A stretch of 52,939 nt of DNA from Oscillibacter sp. (GCF_028693505.1 NZ_JAQUVF010000017.1:1-52939), one strand, 5' to 3'; counted from the stretch's first letter, positions 1 through 7,533 are shown. Made by a program: numbers and translations. Notes: generated by a model from the letters alone, not told the origin.

Positions 1-127
1 CCACCGCGTTCATGTCGTCCGGGTTCGTGATGGTCTGCATGGATGCACGGTTCAGTGTGCCGTCCGGATTCACGGCCACCTTGCCGGAGGTATCGGGGAC
101 CTGCTTGACACATACAATAATCTTCAT
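1..127 (-). CDS. etfB: Electron transfer flavoprotein beta subunit, N-terminal part (cut by window edge)
   Basis: Only the first 42 codons are in the window. They read MKIIVCVKQVPDTSGKV and continue to NPDDMNAV, the standard EtfB N-terminus (adenine-nucleotide-binding fold). EtfB pairs with EtfA and passes electrons between butyryl-CoA dehydrogenase and other carriers; in butyrate-forming Clostridia the complex can bifurcate electrons to ferredoxin. An AGGAGG lies 11 nt before the ATG. The gene starts 21 nt after bcd ends and runs in the same direction, so it is the third gene of hbd-bcd-etfB; etfA would be expected next, outside the window. Identification rests on the N-terminus and the context. 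Confidence 0.9.
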   Translation of the reverse strand, partial: MKIIVCVKQVPDTSGKVAVNPDGTLNRASMQTITNPDDMNAV

Positions 128-148
128 TTTAACCTTTACCTCCTACTC

Positions 149-1291
149 TTATTTCACGCCCAGGCGGCTGGAAATAACCATGCGCTGGACCTCGGATGTA
201 CCTTCGTAGATCTCGGTGATCTTCGCGTCGCGCATCATGCGCTCCACGGGATACTCACGGGTGTAGCCGTAGCCGCCGAAGAGCTGCACGGCGCGGCGTG
301 TGACGTCCGAAGCGGACTCCGCCGCATACAGCTTGGCCATGGAGGCATCCATGGCGTAATCCTCATGCAGCTGCTTTTTGCAGGCAGCGGCATAGACCAG
401 ATACTGCGCCGCCTGCATACGGGTATGCATATCGGCGATCTGGAACTGTGTATTCTGGAACTGGCTCAGGCGCTTGCCAAACTGGACACGCTCCTGTGTG
501 TACTTCACGGCCTCGTTGACCGCGCCCTCGCCCAGACCCAGTGCCTGGGCGGCGATACCGATACGGCCGCCGTCCAGCGTCTGCATGGCGATCTTGAAGC
601 CCTTGCCTACCTTACCCAGCAAATTCTCCTTGGGGACAATGCAGTCCTCGAAGATCAGATCGCAGGTAGAGGAGCCGCGAATACCCATCTTCTTTTCATG
701 CTTGCCGGTGGAGAAGCCGGGGAAGCTCTTTTCCACGATGAAGGCGGAAATGCCGTGGTTGCCGGCCTTTTTGTCGGTCATGGCAAACACCACGAAGGTT
801 TCCGCCACATTACCGTTGGTAATGAAGCACTTCGTGCCGTTGAGCACATAGTGGTCGCCTTCCAGCACGGCAGTGGTCTGCTGGCCGGAGGCGTCGGTGC
901 CGGCGCCGGGCTCGGTCAGGCCGAAGGCGCCCAGCTTGCGGCCGGAGAGCAGGTCGGGCAGATACTTGCGCTTTTGCTCTTCCGTACCGTTTTCAAAAAT
1001 GGGCGCGCAGCACAAAGAGGTATGCGCGGAAACGATGACTGCGGTGGTACCGCAAACCTTGGCCAGCTCCTCCACGCACATGGCGTAGGAGAGAACGTCG
1101 CCGCCGGCGCCGCCGTATTCCTTGGGGAAGTAAATGCCCAGCATACCCAGCTTCGCCATCTTCTCGACGGTCTCCGTGGGGAACCGCTCTTCCTCGTCGA
1201 GCTCCTCAGCCAGAGGCTTGACCTCGGTCTCGGCGAATTCACGGTACATCTTGCGGAGCATCTGCTGCTCGTTTGTCAGATGAAAATCCAT
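149..1291 (-). CDS. bcd: Short-chain (butyryl-type) acyl-CoA dehydrogenase
   Basis: A 380-residue FAD flavoenzyme that interconverts butyryl-CoA and crotonyl-CoA, the last reductive step before butyrate release, with electrons exchanged with EtfAB. The sequence shows the acyl-CoA dehydrogenase order: an N-terminal helical domain (MDFHLTNEQQMLRK), the FAD-contacting stretch FGLTEPGAGTDA, and near the C-terminus ITEIYEGTSEVQRM, which carries the usual catalytic Glu. Length is normal for the family. I chose the ATG at 1291, 8 nt after AAGGAG; a GTG three codons upstream overlaps that ribosome site. It lies 27 nt after hbd and 21 nt before etfB, which supports the butyryl-CoA assignment. Sequence alone does not exclude another short-chain substrate. 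Confidence 0.92.
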   Translation of the reverse strand: MDFHLTNEQQMLRKMYREFAETEVKPLAEELDEEERFPTETVEKMAKLGMLGIYFPKEYGGAGGDVLSYAMCVEELAKVCGTTAVIVSAHTSLCCAPIFENGTEEQKRKYLPDLLSGRKLGAFGLTEPGAGTDASGQQTTAVLEGDHYVLNGTKCFITNGNVAETFVVFAMTDKKAGNHGISAFIVEKSFPGFSTGKHEKKMGIRGSSTCDLIFEDCIVPKENLLGKVGKGFKIAMQTLDGGRIGIAAQALGLGEGAVNEAVKYTQERVQFGKRLSQFQNTQFQIADMHTRMQAAQYLVYAAACKKQLHEDYAMDASMAKLYAAESASDVTRRAVQLFGGYGYTREYPVERMMRDAKITEIYEGTSEVQRMVISSRLGVK

Positions 1292-1318
1292 ACCATCCAC
1301 TCCTTAATAATATAGAAA

Positions 1319-2155
1319 TTATTTGGAATAATCGTAGAAGCCCTTCCCGGACTTACGGCCAAGCAGGCCGCCGCGAACCATCTTGCGCAGCAGCAGCGCG
1401 GGACGATACTTGGGATCGCCGGTCTCGCCAAAGAGCGTCTCCATGATGGCAAGGCACACATCGAGGCCGATGAAATCGCCCAGAGCCAAGGGGCCCATGG
1501 GATGGTTGGCGCCCAGCATCATGGCCTTATCGATATCCGCCACGGAGGCAACGCCAGTCTCCACAAGGCCGGCGGCCTCGTTGATCATGGGGACCAAAAT
1601 CTTGTTGACCACAAAGCCGGGGGCCTCCGCCACCTCGACAGGCTCCTTGCCGATGTCCTGAGAGAGCTTGTAAATCGTATCAAAGGTCTCCTGGGTGGTG
1701 TTGGCGCCGCGAATGATCTCCACCAGCTTCATGCTGGGCACAGGGTTGAAGAAATGCATACCGATGACGGGGTGCTTGAGGCCAAGACCCATCTCGGTGA
1801 TGGACAAAGAGGAGGTGTTGGAGGCAAAAATGGTGCTCTCCTTGCAGATGCCGTCCAGCTCGCCCAGCAGTTCCTTCTTGGTGGCCATCTCTTCCTTCAC
1901 GCACTCGATCACCAGATCCACATCGGCGCAGGCGGACTTCTCCTCCACCAGAATGTTTGCCAGCAGCGCGTCCATGGCCTCCTGGGCCATCTTGCCTTTT
2001 TCCACGCGCTTTTGCAGGGAGGCGGCCAGCTTATCCTTGTGCTTTTGTGCGGACGCAACGGAGCTTGCATACATCAAAGCGGTGTGACCCTTTGCGGCAA
2101 AAACCTGCGCGATGCCGCTGCCCATGGTACCTGCGCCAAAAATTGCTACTTTCAT
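1319..2155 (-). CDS. hbd: 3-hydroxybutyryl-CoA dehydrogenase
   Basis: A 278-residue NAD(P)-dependent enzyme reducing acetoacetyl-CoA to 3-hydroxybutyryl-CoA in the butyrate pathway. The N-terminus [17 protein letters not shown] holds the Rossmann GxGxxG (residues 7-12). [17 protein letters not shown] contains the family's catalytic HFFNP region, and the C-terminal helical domain ends in GKGFYDYSK. Length matches clostridial Hbd. It is the first gene of hbd-bcd-etfB. Thiolase and crotonase genes, the other parts of the pathway, are not in this window. Confidence 0.94.
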   Translation of the reverse strand: MKVAIFGAGTMGSGIAQVFAAKGHTALMYASSVASAQKHKDKLAASLQKRVEKGKMAQEAMDALLANILVEEKSACADVDLVIECVKEEMATKKELLGELDGICKESTIFASNTSSLSITEMGLGLKHPVIGMHFFNPVPSMKLVEIIRGANTTQETFDTIYKLSQDIGKEPVEVAEAPGFVVNKILVPMINEAAGLVETGVASVADIDKAMMLGANHPMGPLALGDFIGLDVCLAIMETLFGETGDPKYRPALLLRKMVRGGLLGRKSGKGFYDYSK

Positions 2156-2264
2156 AATGTTCCTCCTGTTATAAATTTCAATCGTTTCGATTCCCCTTCA
2201 CATCGTCCTTTGACCTGCGGGGAAAGAGCAAACACGAGACTTTGCTAATTTACTCACAAACTTT

Positions 2265-2293
2265 ATTATAGGGTCCCCGGGGCCATTTATCAA
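2265..2293 (-). promoter_or_regulatory. Sigma-A promoter for hbd-bcd-etfB
   Basis: On the minus strand TTGATA (2288-2293) and TATAAT (2265-2270) are separated by exactly 17 nt. The start point would be about 100 nt upstream of the hbd ATG. Upstream DNA (2330-2390) is AT-rich and carries two further TTGTATAAA stretches, so a second promoter closer to the Rex-like site is possible. Confidence 0.65.
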
Positions 2294-2370
2294 GTCAAAC
2301 TTGCCCGATGCACCCGTCAAATTTCGTTTTTTTACACTTTATACAAATTTATTTCTAAATTTTATACAAG

Positions 2371-2388
2371 TCGTTAATCTATTAACAC
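2371..2388. promoter_or_regulatory. Candidate Rex (NADH/NAD+ sensor) operator
   Basis: TCGTTAA-TCTA-TTAACAC matches the Rex consensus TTGTTAA-N4-TTAACAA at 12 of 14 positions and is a near-perfect inverted repeat. Rex is known to repress butyrate genes of Clostridia when NADH/NAD+ is low. The site lies in the 374-nt gap between the divergent hbd operon and trmB: 78 nt upstream of the hbd -35 box and 41 nt upstream of the trmB -35 box. Binding is inferred. The rest of this gap holds the two promoters and a short leader hairpin. Confidence 0.55.
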
Positions 2389-2428
2389 ATTATTGCAGTC
2401 TGTCCCATCCCTTCTTGCCGGGAAATCA

Positions 2429-2457
2429 TTTACAGCGATGGTTTTCTGTGGTACAAT
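2429..2457 (+). promoter_or_regulatory. Sigma-A promoter for trmB
   Basis: TTTACA (2429-2434) and TACAAT (2452-2457) with a 17-nt spacer. The predicted start near 2464 leaves a leader of about 65 nt before trmB. Confidence 0.6.
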
Positions 2458-2465
2458 CACCATCG

Positions 2466-2494
2466 CGGCCGGTTTTGGACGGCCGTTTTGTTTT
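2466..2494 (+). terminator. Leader hairpin with T-rich tail before trmB
   Basis: CGGCCG (2466-2471) can pair with CGGCCG (2480-2485) around an 8-nt loop and is followed by TTTTGTTTT. This looks like a small intrinsic terminator inside the trmB leader. The stem is only 6 bp, so it may only attenuate or be fortuitous. Confidence 0.35.
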
Positions 2495-2529
2495 CAACAA
2501 AAGACAATCAGCCCGGGAGGATATTCCTT

Positions 2530-3555
2530 ATGCGTATGCGGAAAAAGAAAAATCTGGTCCCCCGAATGGACCGGTGCGGTGACTTTTTGATTCGGGACCC
2601 TTATGAGCGGCAGGGCAAATGGCGGGAACTGATGCCCCAGGCCCGGGAAGTCCGGCTGGAGCTGGGCTGCGGAAAAGGGCGCTTCACCGCCGGTACGGCG
2701 GCAGCGGAAAAGGACGTTTTATTTATCGCGGTGGAGCGGGTGCCGGACGCCATGGTGGTCGCCATGGAGCGCTGCGTCAGAGCCGGGCTCACCAATGTGT
2801 ATTTCATCGACGCCGACGCGGATCAGCTCCCCTGCTTTTTTGCCCCCGGCGAGGTGGACCGCATTTATGTCAACTTCTGCGATCCGTGGCTCAGCAATCG
2901 CCACGCCAAGCGCCGCCTGACCCACGGGAATTTTCTCAAGCTCTATCGGCAGGTCTTGAAAATGGGCGGGCAGCTGCACTTTAAAACGGACAATCAGCCG
3001 CTATTCGAGTTTTCCGTGGAGGAGATCCCCGCCTTCGGGTTTACCCTGTCGGAGGTCACACAAAATCTCCACGAAAACGGCCCCGTGGGCGTCATGACCG
3101 ACTATGAAGCCAAGTTTCATGAGCAGGGTCTGCCCATCTACCGGTGCGTTGGCACCATGATTCCATGGGAGGAACCCTTCCCCGCAAGCCCCCATACTGT
3201 GGCGGACCGCTGGCTGGACGCCTTTGCCGCTACCGTCTCCGAGGCGGATCTGGGCGCGCATGTGCTGGCGGAGGAGCAGGCTCTTTGGCATGTGTTCTCC
3301 CAGCGTCTTGTTCCCTGTCTGGAGGGCGCGGCAGCCCGGGAAGCGCTCTCAAGGCTTCCGGACGCTTCTTGCTACGTTTTCTGCGCAAACCCGCCCCAGG
3401 ACCATTTAAAGCAGGTGCGGCCCATTGCCGTGGGTGAGATTGCCGCTTTGCCCGCGGAGGAGACTTGGTATCTGATGGATAAGGATTTTTCATGGACCTA
3501 CGTCCATACCGGCGCGGCGGATTGCGGGCCATACTTTTGCAAGCTGGACTCTTAA
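2530..3555 (+). CDS. trmB: tRNA (guanine-N7-)-methyltransferase with a C-terminal extension
   Basis: A 341-residue protein. TrmB methylates N7 of G46 in the tRNA variable loop using S-adenosylmethionine. The catalytic part, about residues 1-225, shows the SAM-binding LELGCGKGRF and the family stretch NFCDPWLSNRHAKRRLTHGNFL. Usual bacterial TrmB is about 210-240 residues, so roughly 115 residues are extra. The extension includes AEEQALWHVFSQRL and ends in DKDFSWTYVHT...GPYF. I do not recognise it with confidence; it could be a fused second domain. The chosen ATG at 2530 follows GGGAGG by 9 nt; the in-frame codons further upstream lie in the leader. It is a single gene that meets rplT at a shared terminator. 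Confidence 0.88.
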   Translation: MRMRKKKNLVPRMDRCGDFLIRDPYERQGKWRELMPQAREVRLELGCGKGRFTAGTAAAEKDVLFIAVERVPDAMVVAMERCVRAGLTNVYFIDADADQLPCFFAPGEVDRIYVNFCDPWLSNRHAKRRLTHGNFLKLYRQVLKMGGQLHFKTDNQPLFEFSVEEIPAFGFTLSEVTQNLHENGPVGVMTDYEAKFHEQGLPIYRCVGTMIPWEEPFPASPHTVADRWLDAFAATVSEADLGAHVLAEEQALWHVFSQRLVPCLEGAAAREALSRLPDASCYVFCANPPQDHLKQVRPIAVGEIAALPAEETWYLMDKDFSWTYVHTGAADCGPYFCKLDS

Positions 3556-3559
3556 GACC

Positions 3560-3599
3560 AAAAAAAGACAGTGCTCTGCAATCAGAGCACTGTCTTTTT
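3560..3599. terminator. Bidirectional terminator between trmB and rplT
   Basis: A perfect 12-bp stem GACAGTGCTCTG / CAGAGCACTGTC (3567-3578 with 3583-3594) has an A-run on its left and TTTTT on its right. It can serve trmB on the plus strand and infC-rpmI-rplT on the minus strand. Confidence 0.9.
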
Positions 3600-3614
3600 A
3601 TATGTGCGAAGGAA

Positions 3615-3965
3615 TCAGGCCTTCTTGGCGATCTCGGTCAGCTGGGTGAACGCAGCAGCGTCGTTGACAGCCAGCTCGGCCAGCATCTTGCGGTTGATCT
3701 CGATGCCGGTGGTCTTGAGACCGTGCATGAAGGAGGAATAATTCATTCCATTGATCTTGCAGGCAGCGGAAATACGGGTGATCCACAGGGACCGGAAGTC
3801 ACGCTTCTTCAGCCGACGACCGGCATAAGCGTAGCTCAGGGACTTCATAACTGCCTGATTGGCAACCCGGAAATGCTTGGACTTAGAACCCCAATAGCCC
3901 TTGGCCATCTTCAGGGTTTTACTTCTTCTTTTGCGCGTCATCATCGCGCCTTTTACTCTAGCCAT
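3615..3965 (-). CDS. rplT: 50S ribosomal protein L20
   Basis: A 116-residue basic protein. The N-terminus [19 protein letters not shown], the stretch [17 protein letters not shown] and the globular C-terminal part ([18 protein letters not shown]) are typical of L20, an early 23S rRNA-binding assembly protein. It is the last gene of infC-rpmI-rplT. In Firmicutes L20 represses this operon by binding the leader RNA upstream of infC; a leader of that kind is present here. Confidence 0.97.
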   Translation of the reverse strand: MARVKGAMMTRKRRSKTLKMAKGYWGSKSKHFRVANQAVMKSLSYAYAGRRLKKRDFRSLWITRISAACKINGMNYSSFMHGLKTTGIEINRKMLAELAVNDAAAFTQLTEIAKKA

Positions 3966-3999
3966 TGTGTAAAGCCTCCTATTCTAAACGTCTCGTATC

Positions 4000-4197
4000 T
4001 TACTTGTAAGGGATCATCTTGCGGACAGCGTCCACATTGGTGGTATCCGCATAGCCGCCGGCACGCAGACGACGAGTACGCTTGGTATCCTTCTTGGTCA
4101 GGATGTGGCTCTTGAAGGCCTTGGCGCGCTTGACCTTGCCGGTCTTGGTGAGGTTGAATCTTTTTTTGGCGCCGCTATGGGTTTTCAGCTTAGGCAT
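4000..4197 (-). CDS. rpmI: 50S ribosomal protein L35
   Basis: A 65-residue, very basic protein beginning [20 protein letters not shown], the L35 signature. It is the middle gene of infC-rpmI-rplT, 40 nt after infC and 34 nt before rplT. Length is normal. Confidence 0.97.
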   Translation of the reverse strand: MPKLKTHSGAKKRFNLTKTGKVKRAKAFKSHILTKKDTKRTRRLRAGGYADTTNVDAVRKMIPYK

Positions 4198-4237
4198 GGT
4201 GGTAGCTCCTTCCGTGTGTTTGAAAATCTTTGGTTAT

Positions 4238-4759
4238 TTATGATTTGCCAGCCTTGGGAGACAGGAAGATCGACATCATGCGCCCTTCCAGCTTGGCGGA
4301 TTTGTCCAGATTGGCGGTCTCGGCACACTGTTCGGCAAACCGGCCCAGTATTTCTCTGCCGATGTCGGTGTGAGCCATCTCACGGCCGCGGAAGCGGACG
4401 GAGACCTTGACGCGGTTGCCGTCGGCAATGAACTTCTGGATATTCTTGAGCTTCGTGTTGAAATCTCCGATGTCGATGCCCGGAGACATCCGGATCTCCT
4501 TGATCTCGACCACATGCTGATTCTTTCTGGCTTCCTTTTCCTTCTTGCTCTGCTCAAAGCGGAATTTACCGTAGTTCATCAGCTTGCAGACCGGGGGGAC
4601 AGCCTGAGGAGAGATCTTAACCAGATCCAGACCCTGCTCATCGGCAATTTTGAGCGCCTCAGCGGGCGTCACAATGCCGAGCTGCTCGCCCTCGGAGCCG
4701 ATCAGTCGGATCTCCTTGTCACTGATCTCTTCGTTCAGTTCATGCACTAACTTAGCTAT
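4238..4759 (-). CDS. infC: Translation initiation factor IF-3, probably starting at AUA
   Basis: IF-3 binds the 30S subunit, keeps it apart from 50S and checks start-codon pairing. The body is unmistakable: NEEISDKEIRLIGSEGEQLGIV at the N-domain, a Lys-rich linker (FEQSKKEKEARKNQ) and C-domain VKVSVRFRGREMAHTD. No ATG fits. The only standard start, GTG at 4747, lies 22 nt from the single good ribosome site (GGAGG, minus strand, 4770-4774). The in-frame ATA at 4757-4759 lies 10 nt from it and gives a 173-residue protein beginning (M)AKLVHELNEEIS. infC is the classic gene with a rare start codon (AUU in E. coli and B. subtilis) used for autoregulation, so I annotate from the ATA. The GTG start would remove only four residues. 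Confidence 0.93.
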   Translation of the reverse strand: MAKLVHELNEEISDKEIRLIGSEGEQLGIVTPAEALKIADEQGLDLVKISPQAVPPVCKLMNYGKFRFEQSKKEKEARKNQHVVEIKEIRMSPGIDIGDFNTKLKNIQKFIADGNRVKVSVRFRGREMAHTDIGREILGRFAEQCAETANLDKSAKLEGRMMSIFLSPKAGKS

Positions 4760-4774
4760 AGTCGAAGCACCTCC

Positions 4775-4916
4775 ATTTCAAAATAACAAAACGCGGACAC
4801 CAAATCCGGCATCCGCGCAACAACAAACTGCCGCATAGGCAGTTGATCACAACGATGTTAACCTCTTTGCCGGTGGCTGGAGGTGAGGCGGATGCAAGCA
4901 GCCTTCTTTGTTTTGC
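4775..4916 (-). promoter_or_regulatory. infC operon leader with attenuator (L20/IF-3 leader type)
   Basis: The leader is about 155 nt from the predicted start near 4916 to the infC start. It contains a 7-bp hairpin (4826-4832 with 4838-4844) and then CGCGGA/TCCGCG (4792-4797 with 4812-4817), followed on the minus strand by TTTTGTTATTTT, a terminator placed just upstream of the infC ribosome site. This is the layout of the Firmicutes L20 leader, where L20 promotes premature termination. The fold was read by eye. Confidence 0.65.
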
Positions 4917-4922
4917 TTGTTT

Positions 4923-4951
4923 AGTATATCAGCCCAATCCTTCTTTGTCAA
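4923..4951 (-). promoter_or_regulatory. Strong sigma-A promoter for infC-rpmI-rplT
   Basis: Minus strand TTGACA (4946-4951), 17-nt spacer, TATACT (4923-4928), close to consensus as expected for a translation operon. Confidence 0.85.
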
Positions 4952-5039
4952 TAGAATTCTTTTCCTTTTTTCTGTATACTTTTCTCCTCTTTGGAAAGAA
5001 TAGCGTCTGTACTCAAAAGAGCCGAAAGGGGGTGTCCTT

Positions 5040-5168
5040 ATGCAGAGTCGTGACAATAACCAGAATCGCACGCAGAACGAGCGTAACCAGAATCAGCAGC
5101 AGAACCAGAATGAGCGTAACCAGCAGCAGAACCAGAACGAGCGCAATCAGAAGGAAAATCGCAAGTAA
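5040..5168 (+). CDS. Asn/Gln-rich 42-residue microprotein with internal repeats
   Basis: A small gene with a strong ribosome site (AAAGGGGG, 7 nt before ATG) and a strong intrinsic terminator 22 nt after its TAA. The product starts MQSRDNNQNRTQNERNQNQ and is almost wholly Asn, Gln, Glu, Arg and Lys. The unit QNERNQ occurs three times (residues 12-17, 23-28 and 32-37) with Gln-rich spacers. There is no hydrophobic segment, Cys or signal peptide, so the product is probably soluble and disordered. It stands alone between the divergent infC promoter and an EamA gene. A weak TATACT (4975-4980) could be its -10 box. I do not recognise a family. Its own translation and termination signals argue that it is real. 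Confidence 0.65.
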   Translation: MQSRDNNQNRTQNERNQNQQQNQNERNQQQNQNERNQKENRK

Positions 5169-5190
5169 CTCCCCTCTCTTCCCTTTCCAG

Positions 5191-5227
5191 ACACGCGGCG
5201 GATGATACCTCCCGCCGCGTGTTTTTT
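5191..5227 (+). terminator. Terminator of the Asn/Gln-rich microprotein gene
   Basis: Perfect 11-bp GC-rich stem ACACGCGGCGG / CCGCCGCGTGT (5191-5201 with 5212-5222), 10-nt loop, then a run of T. Confidence 0.88.
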
Positions 5228-5236
5228 CTTTCCCTC

Positions 5237-5266
5237 TTGTCTTTCCGGAATTTGGTGTGATATGAT
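5237..5266 (+). promoter_or_regulatory. Probable promoter of the EamA transporter gene
   Basis: TTGTCT (5237-5242), 18-nt spacer, TATGAT (5261-5266), about 40 nt before the predicted start codon and just after the preceding terminator. Confidence 0.5.
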
Positions 5267-5304
5267 GAAGAAAAATTTCACATTTCAGGATTGGATGAAT
5301 CACG

Positions 5305-6213
5305 ATGACACGTCAAGAAAAGCTCCCCGGCTACCTCTTTGCCCTCTTTACCATCACCGTATGGGGCTCCACCTTCATCTCCAGCAAACTGCTGCTGGAA
5401 TTTTACACGCCCTCCCAGATCATGCTGACCCGGTTTTTGCTGGCCTACGGCGCCCTTTGGCTGCTGCGGCCCCGGAAGCTGTCCCTTTCCCGGAAGCAGG
5501 AAGCCGCCTTCTTTTTGCTGGGCCTTGCGGGCTGCTCCATCTACTTTTACACGGAGAACACCGCCCTTACATACACGCTGGCATCCAATGTCAGCATCCT
5601 TGTAGCCGCCGCCCCCATTTTCACCGCGGTTCTCGCCCACTTTACAGGCGAGGAGTCCTTTCGCCGGAGCACATTTTTCGGATTCCTGACGGCATTTTCC
5701 GGCGTGGTACTGGTGGTGTGCAACGGCACCTTTATTCTCAAGCTGAATCCCCGGGGCGATCTTCTGGCGCTGGCAGCCGCACTCTGCTGGGCCGTCTATT
5801 CCGTTTTGCTGCGGCGGGTAAGTCAGGGGCTGGACCCCATTCTGGTCACACGGCGGACGCTGTTCTGGGGCGTGGTCACCGCGTTTCCTCTGGTGGCGCT
5901 GGAGGGACTTCCCTATCCCGTGTCGCCGCTGTCCATGCCGCTGGTCACCGGAAACTTCCTCTTTCTGGGGCTGATCGGCAGCGCGCTTTGCTATGTGCTG
6001 TGGAACAAAGCCTTCCACCTGCTGGGCGTGGTATCCACCAATAATTTCATCTATCTCAATCCGTTTGTCACCATCGTGGCCGCCCGCCTCTTTTTAAAGG
6101 AGTCCATCTCCCCGCTGGCTCTGCTGGGCGCGATCCTCATCACCGTGGGCGTGGTGGTCTCCCAGCGTCCGGCGAGGCAGGTCGTTTCGCAAACGGCCGA
6201 ATTCCATTCCTGA
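5305..6213 (+). CDS. EamA/DMT-superfamily membrane transporter
   Basis: A 302-residue integral membrane protein with about ten hydrophobic segments in two similar halves, the EamA duplication. The first helix reads LFALFTITVWGSTFISSKLLL, the W-G-S/T-x-F signature of drug/metabolite transporters. The second half contains LLALAAALCWAVYSVLLRR and LFLKESISPLALLGAILITVGV. Family members export amino acids or other small metabolites, but the substrate cannot be read from sequence. The ribosome site is weak (AGGA 14 nt before ATG). It precedes thrC in the same direction with a possible terminator between, so a link to threonine is only a guess. Confidence 0.88.
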   Translation: MTRQEKLPGYLFALFTITVWGSTFISSKLLLEFYTPSQIMLTRFLLAYGALWLLRPRKLSLSRKQEAAFFLLGLAGCSIYFYTENTALTYTLASNVSILVAAAPIFTAVLAHFTGEESFRRSTFFGFLTAFSGVVLVVCNGTFILKLNPRGDLLALAAALCWAVYSVLLRRVSQGLDPILVTRRTLFWGVVTAFPLVALEGLPYPVSPLSMPLVTGNFLFLGLIGSALCYVLWNKAFHLLGVVSTNNFIYLNPFVTIVAARLFLKESISPLALLGAILITVGVVVSQRPARQVVSQTAEFHS

Positions 6214-6234
6214 GCGAGCGCCGGTCTTTCCCAC

Positions 6235-6256
6235 GGAGCGGACACAAAGCCGCTCC
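6235..6256 (+). terminator. Possible weak terminator after the EamA gene
   Basis: GGAGCGG / CCGCTCC (6235-6241 with 6250-6256). The T-rich tract begins only after CCCG, which weakens the case. Confidence 0.35.
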
Positions 6257-6291
6257 CCCGTTATTTTTTATTTTGGAGAGGAGTCCGTGCC

Positions 6292-7533
6292 ATGAAGAAT
6301 GTTCGATACGGCAAGTGTGTGAAATGCGGCAGGACCTACGCTGCCGTGCCGGATCTCACCACCTGCACCTGCGGCGGTATTCTGGACATCGTCTACGACT
6401 ACGATTACATTAAGGAGCGCCTCACCAAGCAAACGCTCGCCGCCCGGAGCGAGCATACCATGTGGCGATACCGGGAGCTGCTGCCGGTGGAGGAGACCAC
6501 CGCGCCCACGCCCCTGCGGGTGGGCTGGTCCCCGCTGTATGAAGAGCCGCGCCTTGCCGCGCAGTTGGGTTTGAAGCAATTGTGGGTAAAGGACGACGGG
6601 CAGAATCCCACCGCCTCCTTAAAGGACCGGGCCTCCGCCATGGCGGTCGCCAAGGCGCGAGAGGCCGGCGCGCAGGTCATCGCCTGCTCCTCCACGGGGA
6701 ACGCCGCTTCCTCTCTGGCCGGGAACGCCGCGGCGGCGGGCCTTGCAACCTATATTTTCGTGCCGTCCCGGGCGCCCAAGGGGAAGGTGGCCCAGCTGAT
6801 GACCTTCGGCGCCACCGTCATTTCCGTGCAGGGCAGCTATGAGGACACCTTTGAGCTTTCCAAGGCCGCCATTGACCGCTGGGGCTGGTACAACCGCAAC
6901 GCCGCCATCAATCCCTACCTCTCCGAGGGGAAGAAAACGGTGTCGCTGGAGATCATGGAACAGCTCCACTGGCAGGTCCCGGATTACATCGCCATCTCCG
7001 TGGGCGACGGGTGCACCATCGCCGGTCTTTGGAAGGGCTTGAAGGACCTGTATGCCATCGGCTTTATTGACCGTCTGCCCCGCCTGATCTCCGCGCAGGC
7101 AGTGGGCTGCTGCCCCCTGAACCGGGCCATTGAGACGGGGGAGCCCTGGCATCCCATGGAGGAAAACACGCTGGCGGATTCCATCGCCGTGGGCGTTCCC
7201 CGGAACGCCGATAAGGCGCTTTCCGCCATTCGGGAATCCCACGGTCTCACGGTCAATGTCTCCGACGCGGAGATCATGGACGCCCAGAAGCTGCTGGGCC
7301 ACACCTGCGGCGTGTTCGGCGAGCCTGCCGGCGTCACCGGAACGGCAGGCGTGAAAAAGCTTTGTGAGGCCGGGATTTTGGGAAGCGGCGACAGCGTGGT
7401 GTCCGTGGTGACAGGAAACGGGCTGAAGGACGTGGCCAACGCCATCAAGGCCTGCGGGGACCCCATCTCCATCCCCTCCGACATGGACCGCCTGCTGGAG
7501 GCGTTTTCCGAGCGGGGACTTTCAATCAAGTGA
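6292..7533 (+). CDS. thrC: Threonine synthase (pyridoxal-phosphate enzyme)
   Basis: A 413-residue protein converting O-phosphohomoserine to threonine and phosphate. The N-terminus has Cys pairs (CVKCG at 9-13, CTCGG at 25-29), as in threonine synthases with a small metal-binding-like head. The PLP lysine is K111 in NPTASLKDRASAMAVA. The phosphate-binding loop appears later as SVVTGNGLKD, and ACSSTGNAASSLAGNAAAAG is the usual substrate/cofactor loop. The ATG follows GGAGAGGAG closely. A related PLP lyase is possible, but length and motifs fit ThrC well. Confidence 0.88.
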   Translation: MKNVRYGKCVKCGRTYAAVPDLTTCTCGGILDIVYDYDYIKERLTKQTLAARSEHTMWRYRELLPVEETTAPTPLRVGWSPLYEEPRLAAQLGLKQLWVKDDGQNPTASLKDRASAMAVAKAREAGAQVIACSSTGNAASSLAGNAAAAGLATYIFVPSRAPKGKVAQLMTFGATVISVQGSYEDTFELSKAAIDRWGWYNRNAAINPYLSEGKKTVSLEIMEQLHWQVPDYIAISVGDGCTIAGLWKGLKDLYAIGFIDRLPRLISAQAVGCCPLNRAIETGEPWHPMEENTLADSIAVGVPRNADKALSAIRESHGLTVNVSDAEIMDAQKLLGHTCGVFGEPAGVTGTAGVKKLCEAGILGSGDSVVSVVTGNGLKDVANAIKACGDPISIPSDMDRLLEAFSERGLSIK

